NCBI GenBank assembly: GCA_020342235.1
Contig: CP073219.1
Coordinates: 1-64,000 of the forward strand
Origin: Saccharomycopsis phalli
Lineage: Eukaryota > Ascomycota > Saccharomycetes > Ascoideales > Saccharomycopsidaceae
Length of the DNA stretch: 64,000 nucleotides
Direction: 5' to 3'
A program made the position numbers and the translations under genes. Under the pieces are notes generated by a model. The model saw only the letters and a program-made list of their open reading frames with translations, was not told where the DNA came from and searched no databases. Below are positions 1 through 8,754 of this stretch, piece after piece (position 1 is the first letter of the stretch; each line of letters begins with the position of its first letter).

Positions 1-308
1 GCACATCCGCACATCCGCACATCCGCACATCCGCACATCCGCACATCCGCACATCCACATCCGCACATCCGCACATCCGCACATCCGCACATCCGCACAT
101 CCGCACATCCGCACATCCGCACATCCGCACATCCGCACATCCGCACATCCGCACATCCGCACATCCGCACATCCGCACATCCGCACATCCGCACATCCGC
201 ACATCCGCACATCCGCACATCCGCACATCCGCACATCCGCACATCCGCACATCCGCACATCCGCACATCCGCACATCCGCACATCCGCACATCCACACAT
301 CCACACAT
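1..308. repeat. Telomere repeat tract, 8-base unit
   Basis: About 37 head-to-tail copies of the unit GCACATCC; the complementary G-rich strand reads GGATGTGC. One copy near position 50 has lost two bases, and the last two units (about 288-308) vary to ACACATCC before the tract ends. The C-rich strand runs 5' to 3' from the window edge inwards, as at the left end of a yeast chromosome. The GGATGT core is also found in longer Candida-type telomere repeats. Position and homogeneity make a telomere far more likely than an internal satellite. Confidence 0.9.
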
Positions 309-317
309 GTCATTTCT

Positions 318-462
318 ATCACATGACAACTACCCTCACGTGCTGATGCCAAGTCACATGTTAATTATATCACATGATTTGCTATGTCACGTGTCACATT
401 CGCGTCACATGCTATTTGGTCACATGATACATTTGTGGCGCATGAAAATCTTTCATCACATG
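318..462 (+). repeat. Phased array of CACATG/CACGTG (CDEI-like) boxes
   Basis: Seven exact matches to RTCACRTG begin at 318, 353, 369, 386, 404, 419 and 455, a CTCACGTG at 335 and a weak GGCGCATG at 437. Successive starts are 15-18 bases apart and all lie on the same strand; sequence between boxes is not conserved. RTCACRTG is the consensus bound by the bHLH factor Cbf1 in budding yeasts. The array starts about 10 bases inside the telomere tract. It is either a decayed tandem repeat with a 17-base unit or an array of protein sites selected for spacing. Binding by a Cbf1-like factor is inference. Confidence 0.65.
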
Positions 463-509
463 ATTCATTCCCCATATTTCCATCCTGCCTCACTTCTTGA
501 CGTACGTCT

Positions 510-866
510 TGTTGAAAGTGCTGAAAGTGTTGAAGGAGTTAATGCATGGTGAAATACATCATGCATGATAAATAAGCTGGTATTGAGAAATAGCAATCCT
601 TCAGTACCATGATATCATACTGTTTATGGTATATTAAGAGTATGAGGTCATAGTATTAGCAATCTAATAAAGTTATCAGGTCATACTAATAGTGAACTGA
701 TAATAATATGAGGTCATACTAATAATGATGTCATGAGATAAAGATAACTGAAGGTATCTCAGAAAGAATATAAATAGGACAGGAAATAGCTAGTATAGTA
801 ACAAGAATAAGAATATCTACAATAGTAAGATATGGAAGCCATTGAGAGAAACGCTAGCTTACGACA
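510..866 (+). mobile_element. Solo LTR, family LTR-D
   Basis: A 357-base LTR beginning TGTTGAAAG and ending TTACGACA, with a TATA box (AATATAAATAGG) about 95 bases before its end. Near-identical copies lie at 11592-11947 (minus) and 11975-12340 (plus). No matching target duplication flanks it (CGTCT against TTCGC), and its right edge abuts a truncated LINE tail directly. This suggests a recombined junction. The high similarity to the other copies points to a young family. Confidence 0.8.
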
Positions 867-1232
867 TTCGCATCCTCTTCTCAGATAAGGCGAAGCTTAA
901 AAATCTTATAGAATTCTACTCGTCGGTGCTGGACTGGTAGCCTTCTCTCTTTGTTACAGCACGTTAGGAGGGCTACCGAGTTAGTACCTTGGGGAGGGGG
1001 TGGCTAAAGTTACCTCCAAAGATCTAGGCGAAAAACTTATTGCCCCTCCAATGCTCATTACCTTACATATTTACAAGCTCTGGTCGAAAGTTTTTTATCT
1101 CTGTTGCAGAGTTTTCTTTCGACGACTATATAGCAGCACCGTCCTTAGTCATAGACGGCGAAGTATAAATCTCCCCTGGGAGCCTAGTATAGCTATAGCC
1201 TTAAATAAATATTATTATTATTATTATTATTT
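867..1232 (+). mobile_element. LINE 3' end fragment
   Basis: This is the last 24 codons of a LINE ORF2 (ending ...FYSSVLDW, stop at 938-940) plus its 3' UTR and an ATT-repeat tail at about 1210-1232. It matches the minus-strand copy at 10101-10440 almost base for base and the C-terminus of the longer copy at 15618-18034. 5' truncation is typical of target-primed reverse transcription, but the exact abutment to an LTR at 866 may instead reflect recombination. Confidence 0.8.
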
Positions 1233-2097
1233 ACTTGGTGTAAATAAGTCAATTCTTGTTATTCTAACTATACGTATCCTATACTATTTATACTCTGTCA
1301 AAGTTTATATAAGTAGGGGTAATTAATGACTATGAAGCACTAATATAAACTCTATATATTTTGTTGTTCCTTTAAGATTGAATGATTGAATCTAAACCAA
1401 AGGTCCTTAAAACGATAGATGTCCTAGGTAGTTTTCTACCTAGCCTTTTATAGTCGCTCCAATGATCCGCGTATGCCGTACGGAGAGAATATACTCGCCG
1501 TACGGCCATAGCAGGTCACTCGTGTTTGATCTACCAGAGTGTACTAATTACATACTACTTTGTGACCAGCTAGTGATCAACTGGTGATCACGACAATACT
1601 CACATTCTGTTTACCAGTTTGTTCCTATTCCGGATACTTGTCTTCACTGTCAGTTGAACCTTATTATGGAATGTTAACTCTAATAGTGTTTGGTTAAACC
1701 TTATCCTCAAATGGTATTCATCAACATCCCCTCTATCTACCCCCTCTATCTATCCCCTCTATTTCCTTCCTCACTTCATTCTTTCTTCTTATATATTTTC
1801 TTTCTCTAATTTTTTCTCCATCCCATCTACCTCCCATCGCCTATCATCCGCTTATGCAGTTCTACCTAACACTCTTTACTTTATACCATAAATCTCATGC
1901 CCTACGTTTTGTCCCTAATTACTTGGCCGTTCCACAATTATGCACGGCTATATTCTTTACAATCATCTATCTTATATTTAATATATCTCATATTTCTATC
2001 TCACGTTAAATCTCATATTTAATCTTCATCATTTCCCTTATTTCTCCCACATTATGCTCATCTCAATCTTCATCATTTCCCTTATTTCTTCTACATT
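1233..2097. other. Gene-poor stretch upstream of the subtilase gene
   Basis: No gene is seen. Bases 1335-1400 weakly resemble the U5-side of LTR-C (TTGTTCCTTTAAGATT). Two blocks (about 1240-1300 and 1615-1725) resemble sequence downstream of the subtilase at about 3150-3310. From about 1730 to 2097 the DNA is a pyrimidine-rich tract (CCCCTCTATC repeats, then TCTCATATTT runs). A 44-base direct duplication sits at about 2031-2097, each copy carrying ATTATGCTCATCTCAATCTTC. The second copy supplies the start codon at 2098. Confidence 0.6.
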
Positions 2098-3072
2098 ATG
2101 CTCATCTCAATCTTCTTCTTTCATCTCATCCATTTAGCTTTCGCTGAAATCATCACTCGCCAAAATACAAAAGACTATTTGGCTCGCATTTCATGTCCTG
2201 ATCAACTTCTACCCAAATCCGGCCCTTACAACTATAAATACCAGTCTCAAGCTGGAGAAGGTGTCGCTATCTACGTCATTGACTCCGTTCCCCTGGTATC
2301 AATGTCTCGCATCCAAGACTATTTCATCAACAAACCAAAACTTCTTTACAAAGACCCAATGGATATCTCTCGTAAACTTTTTACTCATTCTCATCATGCC
2401 ATCGATGTCTCCCTTATTGCCGCTGGAAAAGATTTAGGTGTCGCTTCAAAAGCTCAACTTTTCATTCTTCCTGTCAGATTTAATGATCCCTTTTACCTTG
2501 ACGACATTATAGAAGGTGTTAAATTTGCAGTCAATGATTATCGCACAAAACGTGCCAAAGCCTATCCTAGAGGTATTGTTATCAATATCAGTATTGGCTA
2601 TGAAGGCGCACCAGTGGATCCACCTCATGAAATCCTGAATGAATTAGATGAAATCCTTGAAAATAATCCTAATGTTCATGTCGTGCTTGCTGCAGGTAAC
2701 GCAGATCACGATGCTTCTAAAATTCCATTGGCCAGTTCAAAATTGGCAATCAAAGTTGGTTCCTCCAATTTTGATGGCAAGGAGTCCCACTTTTCTAACT
2801 GGGGAAGTTGTGTCAATTTTTTTGCCACAGGTGAGAATATCATTGTTAGAAATTCTAAAATTAGTGGTACCTCATATGCCGCTCCACAAGTATCGGGACT
2901 CATAGCTTACCTTCTTTCAATTAACACAAATCCCACAAGATTCTATTCCAGAGGTGTTATCACCTCAGAAAAGATGATATCATTGCTAAAATATTATTCC
3001 AACAAAAACACTATTACTCTGTCAAAGGGTACCTCTGCTCTACTAATCGGAAATGAATTCGCAATGTCGTGA
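2098..3072 (+). CDS. Secreted subtilisin-like serine protease (S8, proteinase K/cerevisin type) without propeptide
   Basis: 324 residues. A hydrophobic signal peptide (about 1-16, ending LAFA) is followed almost at once by the catalytic domain. The triad is visible: Asp62 in IYVIDS, His97 in THSHH, Ser259 in SGTSYAAP, with oxyanion Asn201 in AAGN. The segment AGEGVAIYVIDS is typical of the fungal proteinase K subfamily. Family members normally carry an I9 inhibitor/chaperone prodomain of 80-100 residues between signal and protease; here only about 40 residues precede the AGEGV segment. HSHH replaces the usual HGTH. It may be a secreted enzyme that folds without a prodomain, or a truncated and possibly inactive copy. 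An upstream ATG at 2054, in the first copy of a 44-base duplication, is out of frame and gives a 27-codon upstream frame. It is surrounded by retroelements 2 kb from the telomere. Confidence 0.8.
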   Translation: MLISIFFFHLIHLAFAEIITRQNTKDYLARISCPDQLLPKSGPYNYKYQSQAGEGVAIYVIDSVPLVSMSRIQDYFINKPKLLYKDPMDISRKLFTHSHHAIDVSLIAAGKDLGVASKAQLFILPVRFNDPFYLDDIIEGVKFAVNDYRTKRAKAYPRGIVINISIGYEGAPVDPPHEILNELDEILENNPNVHVVLAAGNADHDASKIPLASSKLAIKVGSSNFDGKESHFSNWGSCVNFFATGENIIVRNSKISGTSYAAPQVSGLIAYLLSINTNPTRFYSRGVITSEKMISLLKYYSNKNTITLSKGTSALLIGNEFAMS

Positions 3073-3075
3073 CTT

Positions 3076-3128
3076 AGCATGTCATAATTTAGCATGTCAT
3101 AATTTAGCATGTCATAATTTAGCATGTC
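3076..3128 (+). repeat. Short tandem repeat, 15-base unit, 3.5 copies
   Basis: AGCATGTCATAATTT is repeated three times exactly, then partly a fourth time, starting just after the subtilase stop codon. The same words occur once at about 5878-5895 (CATAATTTAGCATTTC), near LTR-D-like sequence, so the repeat probably grew from an LTR end. It may lie in the protease 3' UTR. Bases 3129-3394 hold no gene. Confidence 0.8.
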
Positions 3129-3394
3129 TCTATATAGTTTACATATCTACTTAATATAATTGTCATTTCTTGTGATTCTAACTATTCATATTATATACTA
3201 TTTATACTTAATATCCAGTTCACCCGTTCGTACCTATTCTGTATACCTCGTTTCATTTGTCAATTTTGTCTGTTGAACCTTATCCTAAAATAGTATTCTT
3301 CAATAAGCAACACTGTACTAGAATTCGCTTTGCAACGATTGAATCTGCTATAATAACATGACTATTATGGTGGTTGCTGTACCTGATACTCAGC

Positions 3395-3686
3395 ATGCTG
3401 ATCATCAAAACAGCCAACAGAGGGACGGGTTACCAAACCAGTCCTATTCGGTGATGAGTATCTCAGAGTAAAGAGATTATCTGTCAAACATCTCATGGCT
3501 TAAGGAGATCGTCAGAGATCTTGTACATAAGCGAGATCATCGCCACAGACATTCGAATAAGCATAACTGAATGCATCTCAGATAAGAATATAAATAGGGG
3601 ATAAAATATATGGAATAGTAACGAGAAGACAAATCATCTATAACAGTAGACATGGAAGTCATTGAGAGAAATACCAGATTACGGCA
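3395..3686 (+). mobile_element. Diverged LTR-D-like solo LTR
   Basis: The right half clearly parallels LTR-D: CATCTCAG, AATATAAATAGG TATA box, AATAGTAACGAGAA, then GGAAGTCATTGAGAGAAA and an end ATTACGGCA. The left half differs and the left boundary is uncertain. A related copy in minus orientation is at about 23084-23385. It is an older subfamily than the three near-identical LTR-D copies. Confidence 0.55.
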
Positions 3687-3689
3687 TGG

Positions 3690-5551
3690 CCCAAGTAGGA
3701 CATCAAACCCTAAAAATTACTTCACTGAGCAACTCAGATATTGAATTGAGGATTGTCTTGGATGCTTCATGCTCCTATAATAAAAAGAGTTTGGCTTTGC
3801 CTCTACCCACTAGAACAACCAGTCCTTCAATTATCGTTCTCTTCCATATCGTCTTTGAAGATGGTCATTCTAAGACATAAAGGCCCCCTGTCACTCTTTA
3901 AGTATCTGCATTGTGCTCATTTCCTTCAGAACCTAAATTATGAAGTGCTGTAGCGTCTGTGTTGGAAGATGACCCTCTGCCACGCTTTTGCTCCAGTACA
4001 TAACCCGCTCACTTCTCAAGTATTTTTGTAATGGCGTCAAAGATTCTAATGTCTAGAACCTGTCGTGCCGTCACCCTTTGCGTATCCTGGATGATGGTAC
4101 GTTGTGGAATGATTTCTGTTGATGTTCTGTCGATCCATACCACTTGCAATACACCAATATGGGCCGGGTTCTAGTTGGATGCGCTCATAAATTATCAAAA
4201 TGTCTTGGCTATTGTTAGTAATTTGACTAGAATTTGAGGTTGCGGCTTGCCACACTCGATGCAGACGATTGGGGTAGAGGTTGTCATAAGTATGTCTAAT
4301 GTCACTTGCAAGATTGAGTTGAAGATGACGCTCACTAGATTCCATAGAGTATTTGTGACGTTATTAAAGTACCAGGATGTCCTAATACCCAAAGCCAAGT
4401 CTCAATATCATCCTTCAATTTTGCTCTGAAGTCATGTTTAACACTACCTGCACTCGGATCTTGTAGAGTCTCGTTCCTGATTCCTTGGTAGTATACTCAA
4501 TAACTTGATGTCCATCAAATAAGATTCTAGTTCCATTATCAGCTGCTTGTGACACTGACGCAAGATTAACCTTACCATTGGGGTATAAAAGGCAGTATTC
4601 AACTACACACTATTTCCTCCAATAAAGTCATTACAGGCTGGTCCCTTTACATCGATCTCCAAGTATCTGCCAACACCTTTTATCAGTACATTAAAAACCT
4701 CAGTTTGCTCGATTAGCTCTTTATCTGCCACAAATAGCCAAATGCACCACTCTCAAGATATGTAGGATTGCGTTATCTAACACCATGGTATGCAAATCAT
4801 GATGGTTTGTTCTTAAACAGTGTGTGCTTCCCATCATCTTCTTTATCTGCCTTTTTGCAGTTATTTATAATATGTATCCTCTCTCCTCATTTATAACAGG
4901 TCACTTGCTTTCAAGTTTTCCGTTGTCCAACGAAAGTATAAGAGTTGTTACCCGTCCAATCGCCTCATCGACTAACACAAAGAAACTGAATAAAATTGGC
5001 ATTCTCCACATATGATGACTGGGCTATCATACTGATTAATTATTTCTTGAATAGGAGGATCAACGACTCCCTCTTGATGTAGGGAAACCACCTCAATAAC
5101 ACAACGGGGCATATCACAATTAAGATTCGACCAATAGTCCTGATATCGACTTAGAGCATAGTCCACCGACGACACCATACGAGAGGATACTGTCGAAACA
5201 ATAGAACCACTAATTGCCTAATTGAATATCATAGCTCCATACTCGGCTTTAAGGGTATGAAACCTTTTCTCACTCAGTTTAACATGTGTCACTTTCAATT
5301 ACATCACAACTACGCTAGTGATCACCTTTTCGCAATAAAAGTCCAATCATAGAATCCAATGCATTTGTTGCTTCACTCAAAGCGTCACTGTGAGAACTCT
5401 CTGGTAGACCAACATCTTCATGGATAAGATATTCAAAAATACCGAGGCCATACTGGTCAAGCTTCTAAACGAACAATTCTGCCCATCTAGTACAATTAGT
5501 AGGTCCTTGCAAATTGTCTGTCAGCTGAAATACAGAAATGCATCCAGGATT
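3690..5551 (-). mobile_element. Ty1/copia-like retrotransposon fossil (pol remnant)
   Basis: On the minus strand, around 4610-4540, translation gives LYPNGKVNLASVSQAADNG, which resembles the copia segment between protease and integrase (typically LYVPNLKVNLLSVSKL). Further along, about 4420-4200, LGHPGTL is followed by CIECGK, like the pre-integrase zinc motif (LGH...CxxC..GK). Order and orientation fit a copia polyprotein read right to left. Reading is broken in many places (well over five), so this is an old, dead copy. No LTR pair could be assigned with certainty. A younger solo LTR-A is inserted at its right edge. Confidence 0.65.
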
Positions 5552-5864
5552 TGATGTACTAACAAAAAACCTTAGACTGTAATCAATCATAAGGAAAAAC
5601 TTAATACGTAAATACGGCCCACAATATTAAATAAATAATATTGTAGGTTCGGAGCACAGAACTATCAGTAGCTACTACAACAATTATACATTGTTCCAAT
5701 AGATATAAAATTCTGAACTAAATATTTTGGCGCAGTAAATCCCTCTTATAAGGCATTATAGGTAGGGTAATACTGCTTCATCCGGTTGCAACCACATCAT
5801 CAATAATCGTGGTTACGAGACCAAGAACTCTGATAGGATAAGTACATTTCACTAATGTACGTCA
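5552..5864 (-). mobile_element. Solo LTR, family LTR-A, with target duplication GGATT
   Basis: A 313-base LTR; on the minus strand it begins TGACGTACATT and ends TAGTACATCA. The five bases GGATT occur on both sides (5547-5551 and 5865-5869), so it is an intact, fairly recent insertion later reduced to a solo LTR by LTR-LTR recombination. It lies at the end of a copia fossil. Other copies: 7209-7542 and 19357-19670, with partial ones at 15428-15617 and 18035-18176. Confidence 0.9.
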
Positions 5865-5869
5865 GGATT

Positions 5870-5975
5870 CATTATAACCTGTCATAATTTAGCATTTCTT
5901 TCTATGGTCTCCATATAACAGTAGATATGGAAGCTACTGCGTGATATGCCAAATTACGATAATACATAATTGGTA
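5870..5975. repeat. LTR-D-end-like fragments in opposite orientations
   Basis: CATAATTTAGCATTTCTTTCTATGG resembles the reverse complement of an LTR-D end, and immediately after it AGATATGGAAGC...AATTACGATAA resembles the same end in forward orientation, giving a short imperfect inverted repeat. It is probably residue of a collapsed head-to-head LTR pair. Bases 5976-6056 hold nothing recognisable. Confidence 0.4.
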
Positions 5976-6056
5976 TAGCCTTCTGGGAGGTATAGTCTTC
6001 TGGGATATTAGTTTAGAACCCTCAAATTACCGAAAATTAACTTCTGTAGTCAAAGT

Positions 6057-6212
6057 TGACGTCATACGAAGTATGATACAAGATTATAATCACGTGATAA
6101 TCTGAATGAGCAACATGGGAAGCATAGACGCCGATCTATGACGATGCATAGTATGACTCTGCCATCACATAGTGAACTCCCCATCAGAGAAGAGAGAACA
6201 CTAAGTACGTCA
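6057..6212 (+). mobile_element. Internally deleted LTR-B fragment
   Basis: Starts TGACGTCATACG and ends AAGTACGTCA like full LTR-B copies (332 bases at 11213-11544). The middle part, including the TATA-box region, is missing, leaving 156 bases. No target duplication is seen. Bases 6213-6367 between this and the tRNA terminator hold no gene. Confidence 0.75.
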
Positions 6213-6367
6213 GATACTACACTAAGCACTTCAAAAGTAACTCTAGGTACACGTGGTATGACAAACATAAATGGTATATTATGATCCATCAACCACGTTG
6301 GAGGCCCATTGATCTACGAGATACCCCATGAGATTCGTAATAACACCAAATAGATTCAAATCTATCC

Positions 6368-6373
6368 AAAAAA
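6368..6373 (-). terminator. RNA polymerase III terminator of tRNA-Ile
   Basis: A run of six A on the plus strand (six T in the transcript) directly follows the tRNA 3' end. Confidence 0.8.
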
Positions 6374-6467
6374 TGGTCCCTACCAGGATCGAACTGGTGA
6401 TCTTGGCGTAACTCGATTATACAATCTCTTATTAGCACCACGCCTTAACCAACTGGGCCAAGGGACC
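6374..6467 (-). tRNA. tRNA-Ile(AAU) with 20-base intron
   Basis: Read on the minus strand, the gene starts GGTCCCTTGGCCCAGTTGG and ends with T-arm CCAGTTCGATCCTGG and acceptor AGGGACC; the discriminator A is at 6374. Acceptor, D, anticodon and T stems all pair. The anticodon loop is CUAAUAA with anticodon AAU. A 20-base intron follows position 37, the standard site; the mature length is 74. A and B boxes are intact and a T6 terminator follows. The gene decodes AUU/AUC isoleucine after A34-to-inosine editing. An LTR-E insertion begins 12 bases upstream of the mature 5' end, a position typical of Pol III-targeted yeast retrotransposons. Confidence 0.93.
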
Positions 6468-6478
6468 GACTTACAACG

Positions 6479-6917
6479 TGTGTAACGGGCAATCCTCGGT
6501 ACCTCTCCTCTGGAGTATAGAAGGTACACGTGAATGGCACGTGAATGCATACAACATGCAATGAACAACAGGAAGAGGACCGGGACGCTCCGGTGAACAA
6601 GGTATAATCCTTGTGAGGGTACGTCTTTAGGTCATGTACATCAAGAGACAGGTATACTCTTTCCTATTAAGGATAAAGAAGGTCTAGTCCGTCCCAAAAA
6701 GGGATTCTGACGCCTTTCCAGACGTAAGTCAATGGCACACCGCCACCATATAGAATAATATAAATAGCTGGGAAACCTGCTATGAAGCTAACTCACTTTG
6801 GAAGAAATTCCATATTAGCTTATTATAACCAACATTATTGTAAGTTCCTCTATCCCCTCGGAATAGTTATTTTATAGAGGTAATATTGAATATCCTGGCG
6901 ATTTAGGATATTGAATG
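6479..6917 (+). mobile_element. LTR-E, inserted just upstream of tRNA-Ile
   Basis: About 440 bases starting TGTGTAACGGGCAATCC, with a TATA box (AATATAAATAGC) near 6760. The eight bases TTACAACG lie on both its sides (6471-6478 and 6918-6925). A second, incomplete copy follows immediately. Insertion 12 bases from the mature tRNA start matches the targeting seen in Ty3-like elements, which use the Pol III start site. The exact right end is uncertain because it does not show the usual CA. Confidence 0.65.
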
Positions 6918-6925
6918 TTACAACG

Positions 6926-7189
6926 TGTAACGGGCAATCCCCCCTACCTCTCCTTTGGTGCATAAAATATGCACGTGCTATTCACGTGAAGTCATACAAC
7001 ATGAAATGAACAACATGAAGAAGACCTTTCGCTCCAGAACAAGGTCTAGGCCCTGCAAAGATGCATCTTTAAGTTTCATTGCACCAAGAGACAGACCTAC
7101 TCCTTCCTACTAAGGATAAAGAAGGTCTAGACCGTCCCAAAAAGGATTCTGACGCCTCCACCAGACGCAAGACAATTGAACACCTCCAC
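6926..7189 (+). mobile_element. Second, truncated LTR-E copy in tandem
   Basis: Starts TGTAACGGGCAATCC directly after TTACAACG and follows the first copy (about 80-85 percent alike by eye: AAGAAGGTCTAGACCGTCCC, ATTCTGACGCCT) to about 7189, where an LTR-B remnant begins. Two LTRs in tandem at one tRNA target suggest repeated insertion at the same site or collapse of a longer element. Confidence 0.6.
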
Positions 7190-7621
7190 TGACGTACTTA
7201 GTGTTGTCTGGTGTACTAACAAAAAACCTTAGACTGTAATCAATCATAGGGAAAAACTTAATACGTAAATACGGGCCACAAATATTAAATAAATAATATT
7301 GTAGGTTCGGAGCACAGAACTATCAGTAGCTACTATAACAATTATACATTGTTTCAATAGATACCGTAATATACATTCTGTATATAAAATTCTGAACTAA
7401 ATATTTTGGAGGCAGCCAATCCCTCTTATAAGGCATTATAGGTAGGGTAATACTGCTCCATCTGGTTGCAACCACATCATCAATCATGGTTACGAGACCA
7501 AGAACTCTGATAGGATAAGTACATTTCACCAATGTACGTCAATTGTCTCTTCTCTGATGGGGACCTTGCACTAGTAGTAATAAATAAATAATAAATAATA
7601 AGTAATAGTAGTAGTGAGCTC
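7190..7621 (-). mobile_element. LTR-B 3' part, interrupted by LTR-A
   Basis: Pieces 7190-7208 and 7543-7621 join to the reverse complement of the LTR-B 3' end (GAGCTCACTACTAC ... CACTAAGTACGTCA). A 334-base LTR-A sits between them. The 5' half of this LTR-B copy is absent, and its broken edge abuts the start of a plus-strand LTR-B at 7622. Confidence 0.75.
7209..7542 (-). mobile_element. Solo LTR-A inside LTR-B, target duplication TTGTC
   Basis: An LTR-A copy with an extra stretch GATACCGTAATATACATTC relative to two other copies. TTGTC precedes it (7204-7208) and follows it (7543-7547), within the word TTGTCTCTTCTC that is continuous in uninterrupted LTR-B copies. The insertion is therefore younger than the LTR-B copy it splits. 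Confidence 0.85.
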
Positions 7622-8281
7622 TGACGTCATAAGAAGTATGATACAAGAATATTGTCACGTGATGATCGGAATAAGCAACATGATAAGCATAGACGCCGAT
7701 CTATGATGATGCATAGTATGACTCCGCCATTACATAGTGGACACGTATATGTGAGAGATGCAGGTATAAAAGATAGTAGTTTAGATCTGAAGATCTTTAG
7801 TTCAAAATAAATATAGTTTACGTCTGTAAGATAGCCTGGCTCACCACTACTACCACGATTACTGTCGTAGTTTATAGGTGTACCTTGAATAGACATAGAA
7901 TTACAGCAAACTATAAGCTACTTAATTGTTTGTTTTGTTGCTTTAGGATTTGGATAACCGGACTGGGTTGTGCTAGATAAAGATATCCAGCTGAATTGGT
8001 CTTGTGATCGTTCTGTTTGCAGCGAAATGTCGGCCTTCTTATAGAGAACGCCGATCCTCCTAAGAGGTTGTTGTCCTTTAATCACATGGTGGTTACCATT
8101 GATTGGCGGACGCGCTACTGTATTCTGTGGCTGAGTTCGGTAAGCTACTCCGAACTCCTCCTTGAATACTGGACCTATTCTGCAGTGGTTGTTAACCACG
8201 ACAATTACTATTACTCATTATTTATTTATTACTACTAGTGCGAAGTCCCCCATCCGAGAAGAGAGTACACTTAGTACGTCA
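7622..8281 (+). mobile_element. LTR-B copy, interrupted by LTR-C
   Basis: Starts TGACGTCATAAG and ends TTAGTACGTCA. The 5' part (7622-7862) and 3' part (8204-8281) together correspond to an LTR-B, with CACGTG, a TATA-like GGTATAAAAGATAG and the TTATTTATTTATTAC tract. No target duplication is seen at the outer ends (AGCTC against AGTGT). LTR-C interrupts it. Confidence 0.8.
7863..8203 (-). mobile_element. Solo LTR-C, target duplication ATTAC
   Basis: 341 bases with ends TGTCGTAGTT and AACCACGACA (short inverted terminal repeat TGTCGT/ACGACA). ATTAC lies on both sides (7858-7862 and 8204-8208). Orientation is taken from the better-preserved copy at 15042-15386, which has TATATAAGGAGG on the minus strand. 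Confidence 0.85.
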
Positions 8282-8754
8282 AGTGTAAAGTTATATGTAT
8301 CTGAACTAATGATTAACATATTTAATTTACTGTCTTTTTATTCCCGTATATTTCACACATGCGTGTCCGTAAGGTCGTTGCGGAGCCATATTATGCGTCG
8401 GCACGAATCGACATACTTGCGTCCAGGAATCAAGTTTCTGAAAGCAATGTTTCTGAAGAGCATAGTGACCCCTCAGTTTACCGATAATCAGCTGAATTCC
8501 GTAGGGATCCTCCCAAAATAATTGCATCCCACTTCTGTCCCTGAAAGCAGTCCAGCTACTCATCAAGAGATAGAACCACTTCCACAAACTCTACACTGTC
8601 TGGCCAACATCCTCTACATCTCTATTAGTTACAGAAAGGCTTGCTGATACACGACGTTGCCCTATAGGAGGCGACGCATCAGCTCATATTCGTACATGAG
8701 CTCATAACCATTCTCATTTTTCAACTGCTTTTTATTAAACGAGCAAACCTAAAA
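8282..8754. other. No gene seen; probable 5' region of a LINE remnant
   Basis: Open frames here are short and overlapping with no recognisable product. The stretch leads into LINE ORF1-like sequence starting near 8755 and may be its degraded 5' UTR. Nothing else can be supported. Confidence 0.4.

Noticed and set aside
1-308. CRISPR-like array
   Set aside because: The repeats are contiguous with no spacers and the DNA is eukaryotic; it is a telomere tract.
307-552. 81-codon open frame just inside the telomere
   Set aside because: It arises from the CACATG box array and LTR-D sequence, is His/Met-rich by composition, and shows no protein-like pattern.
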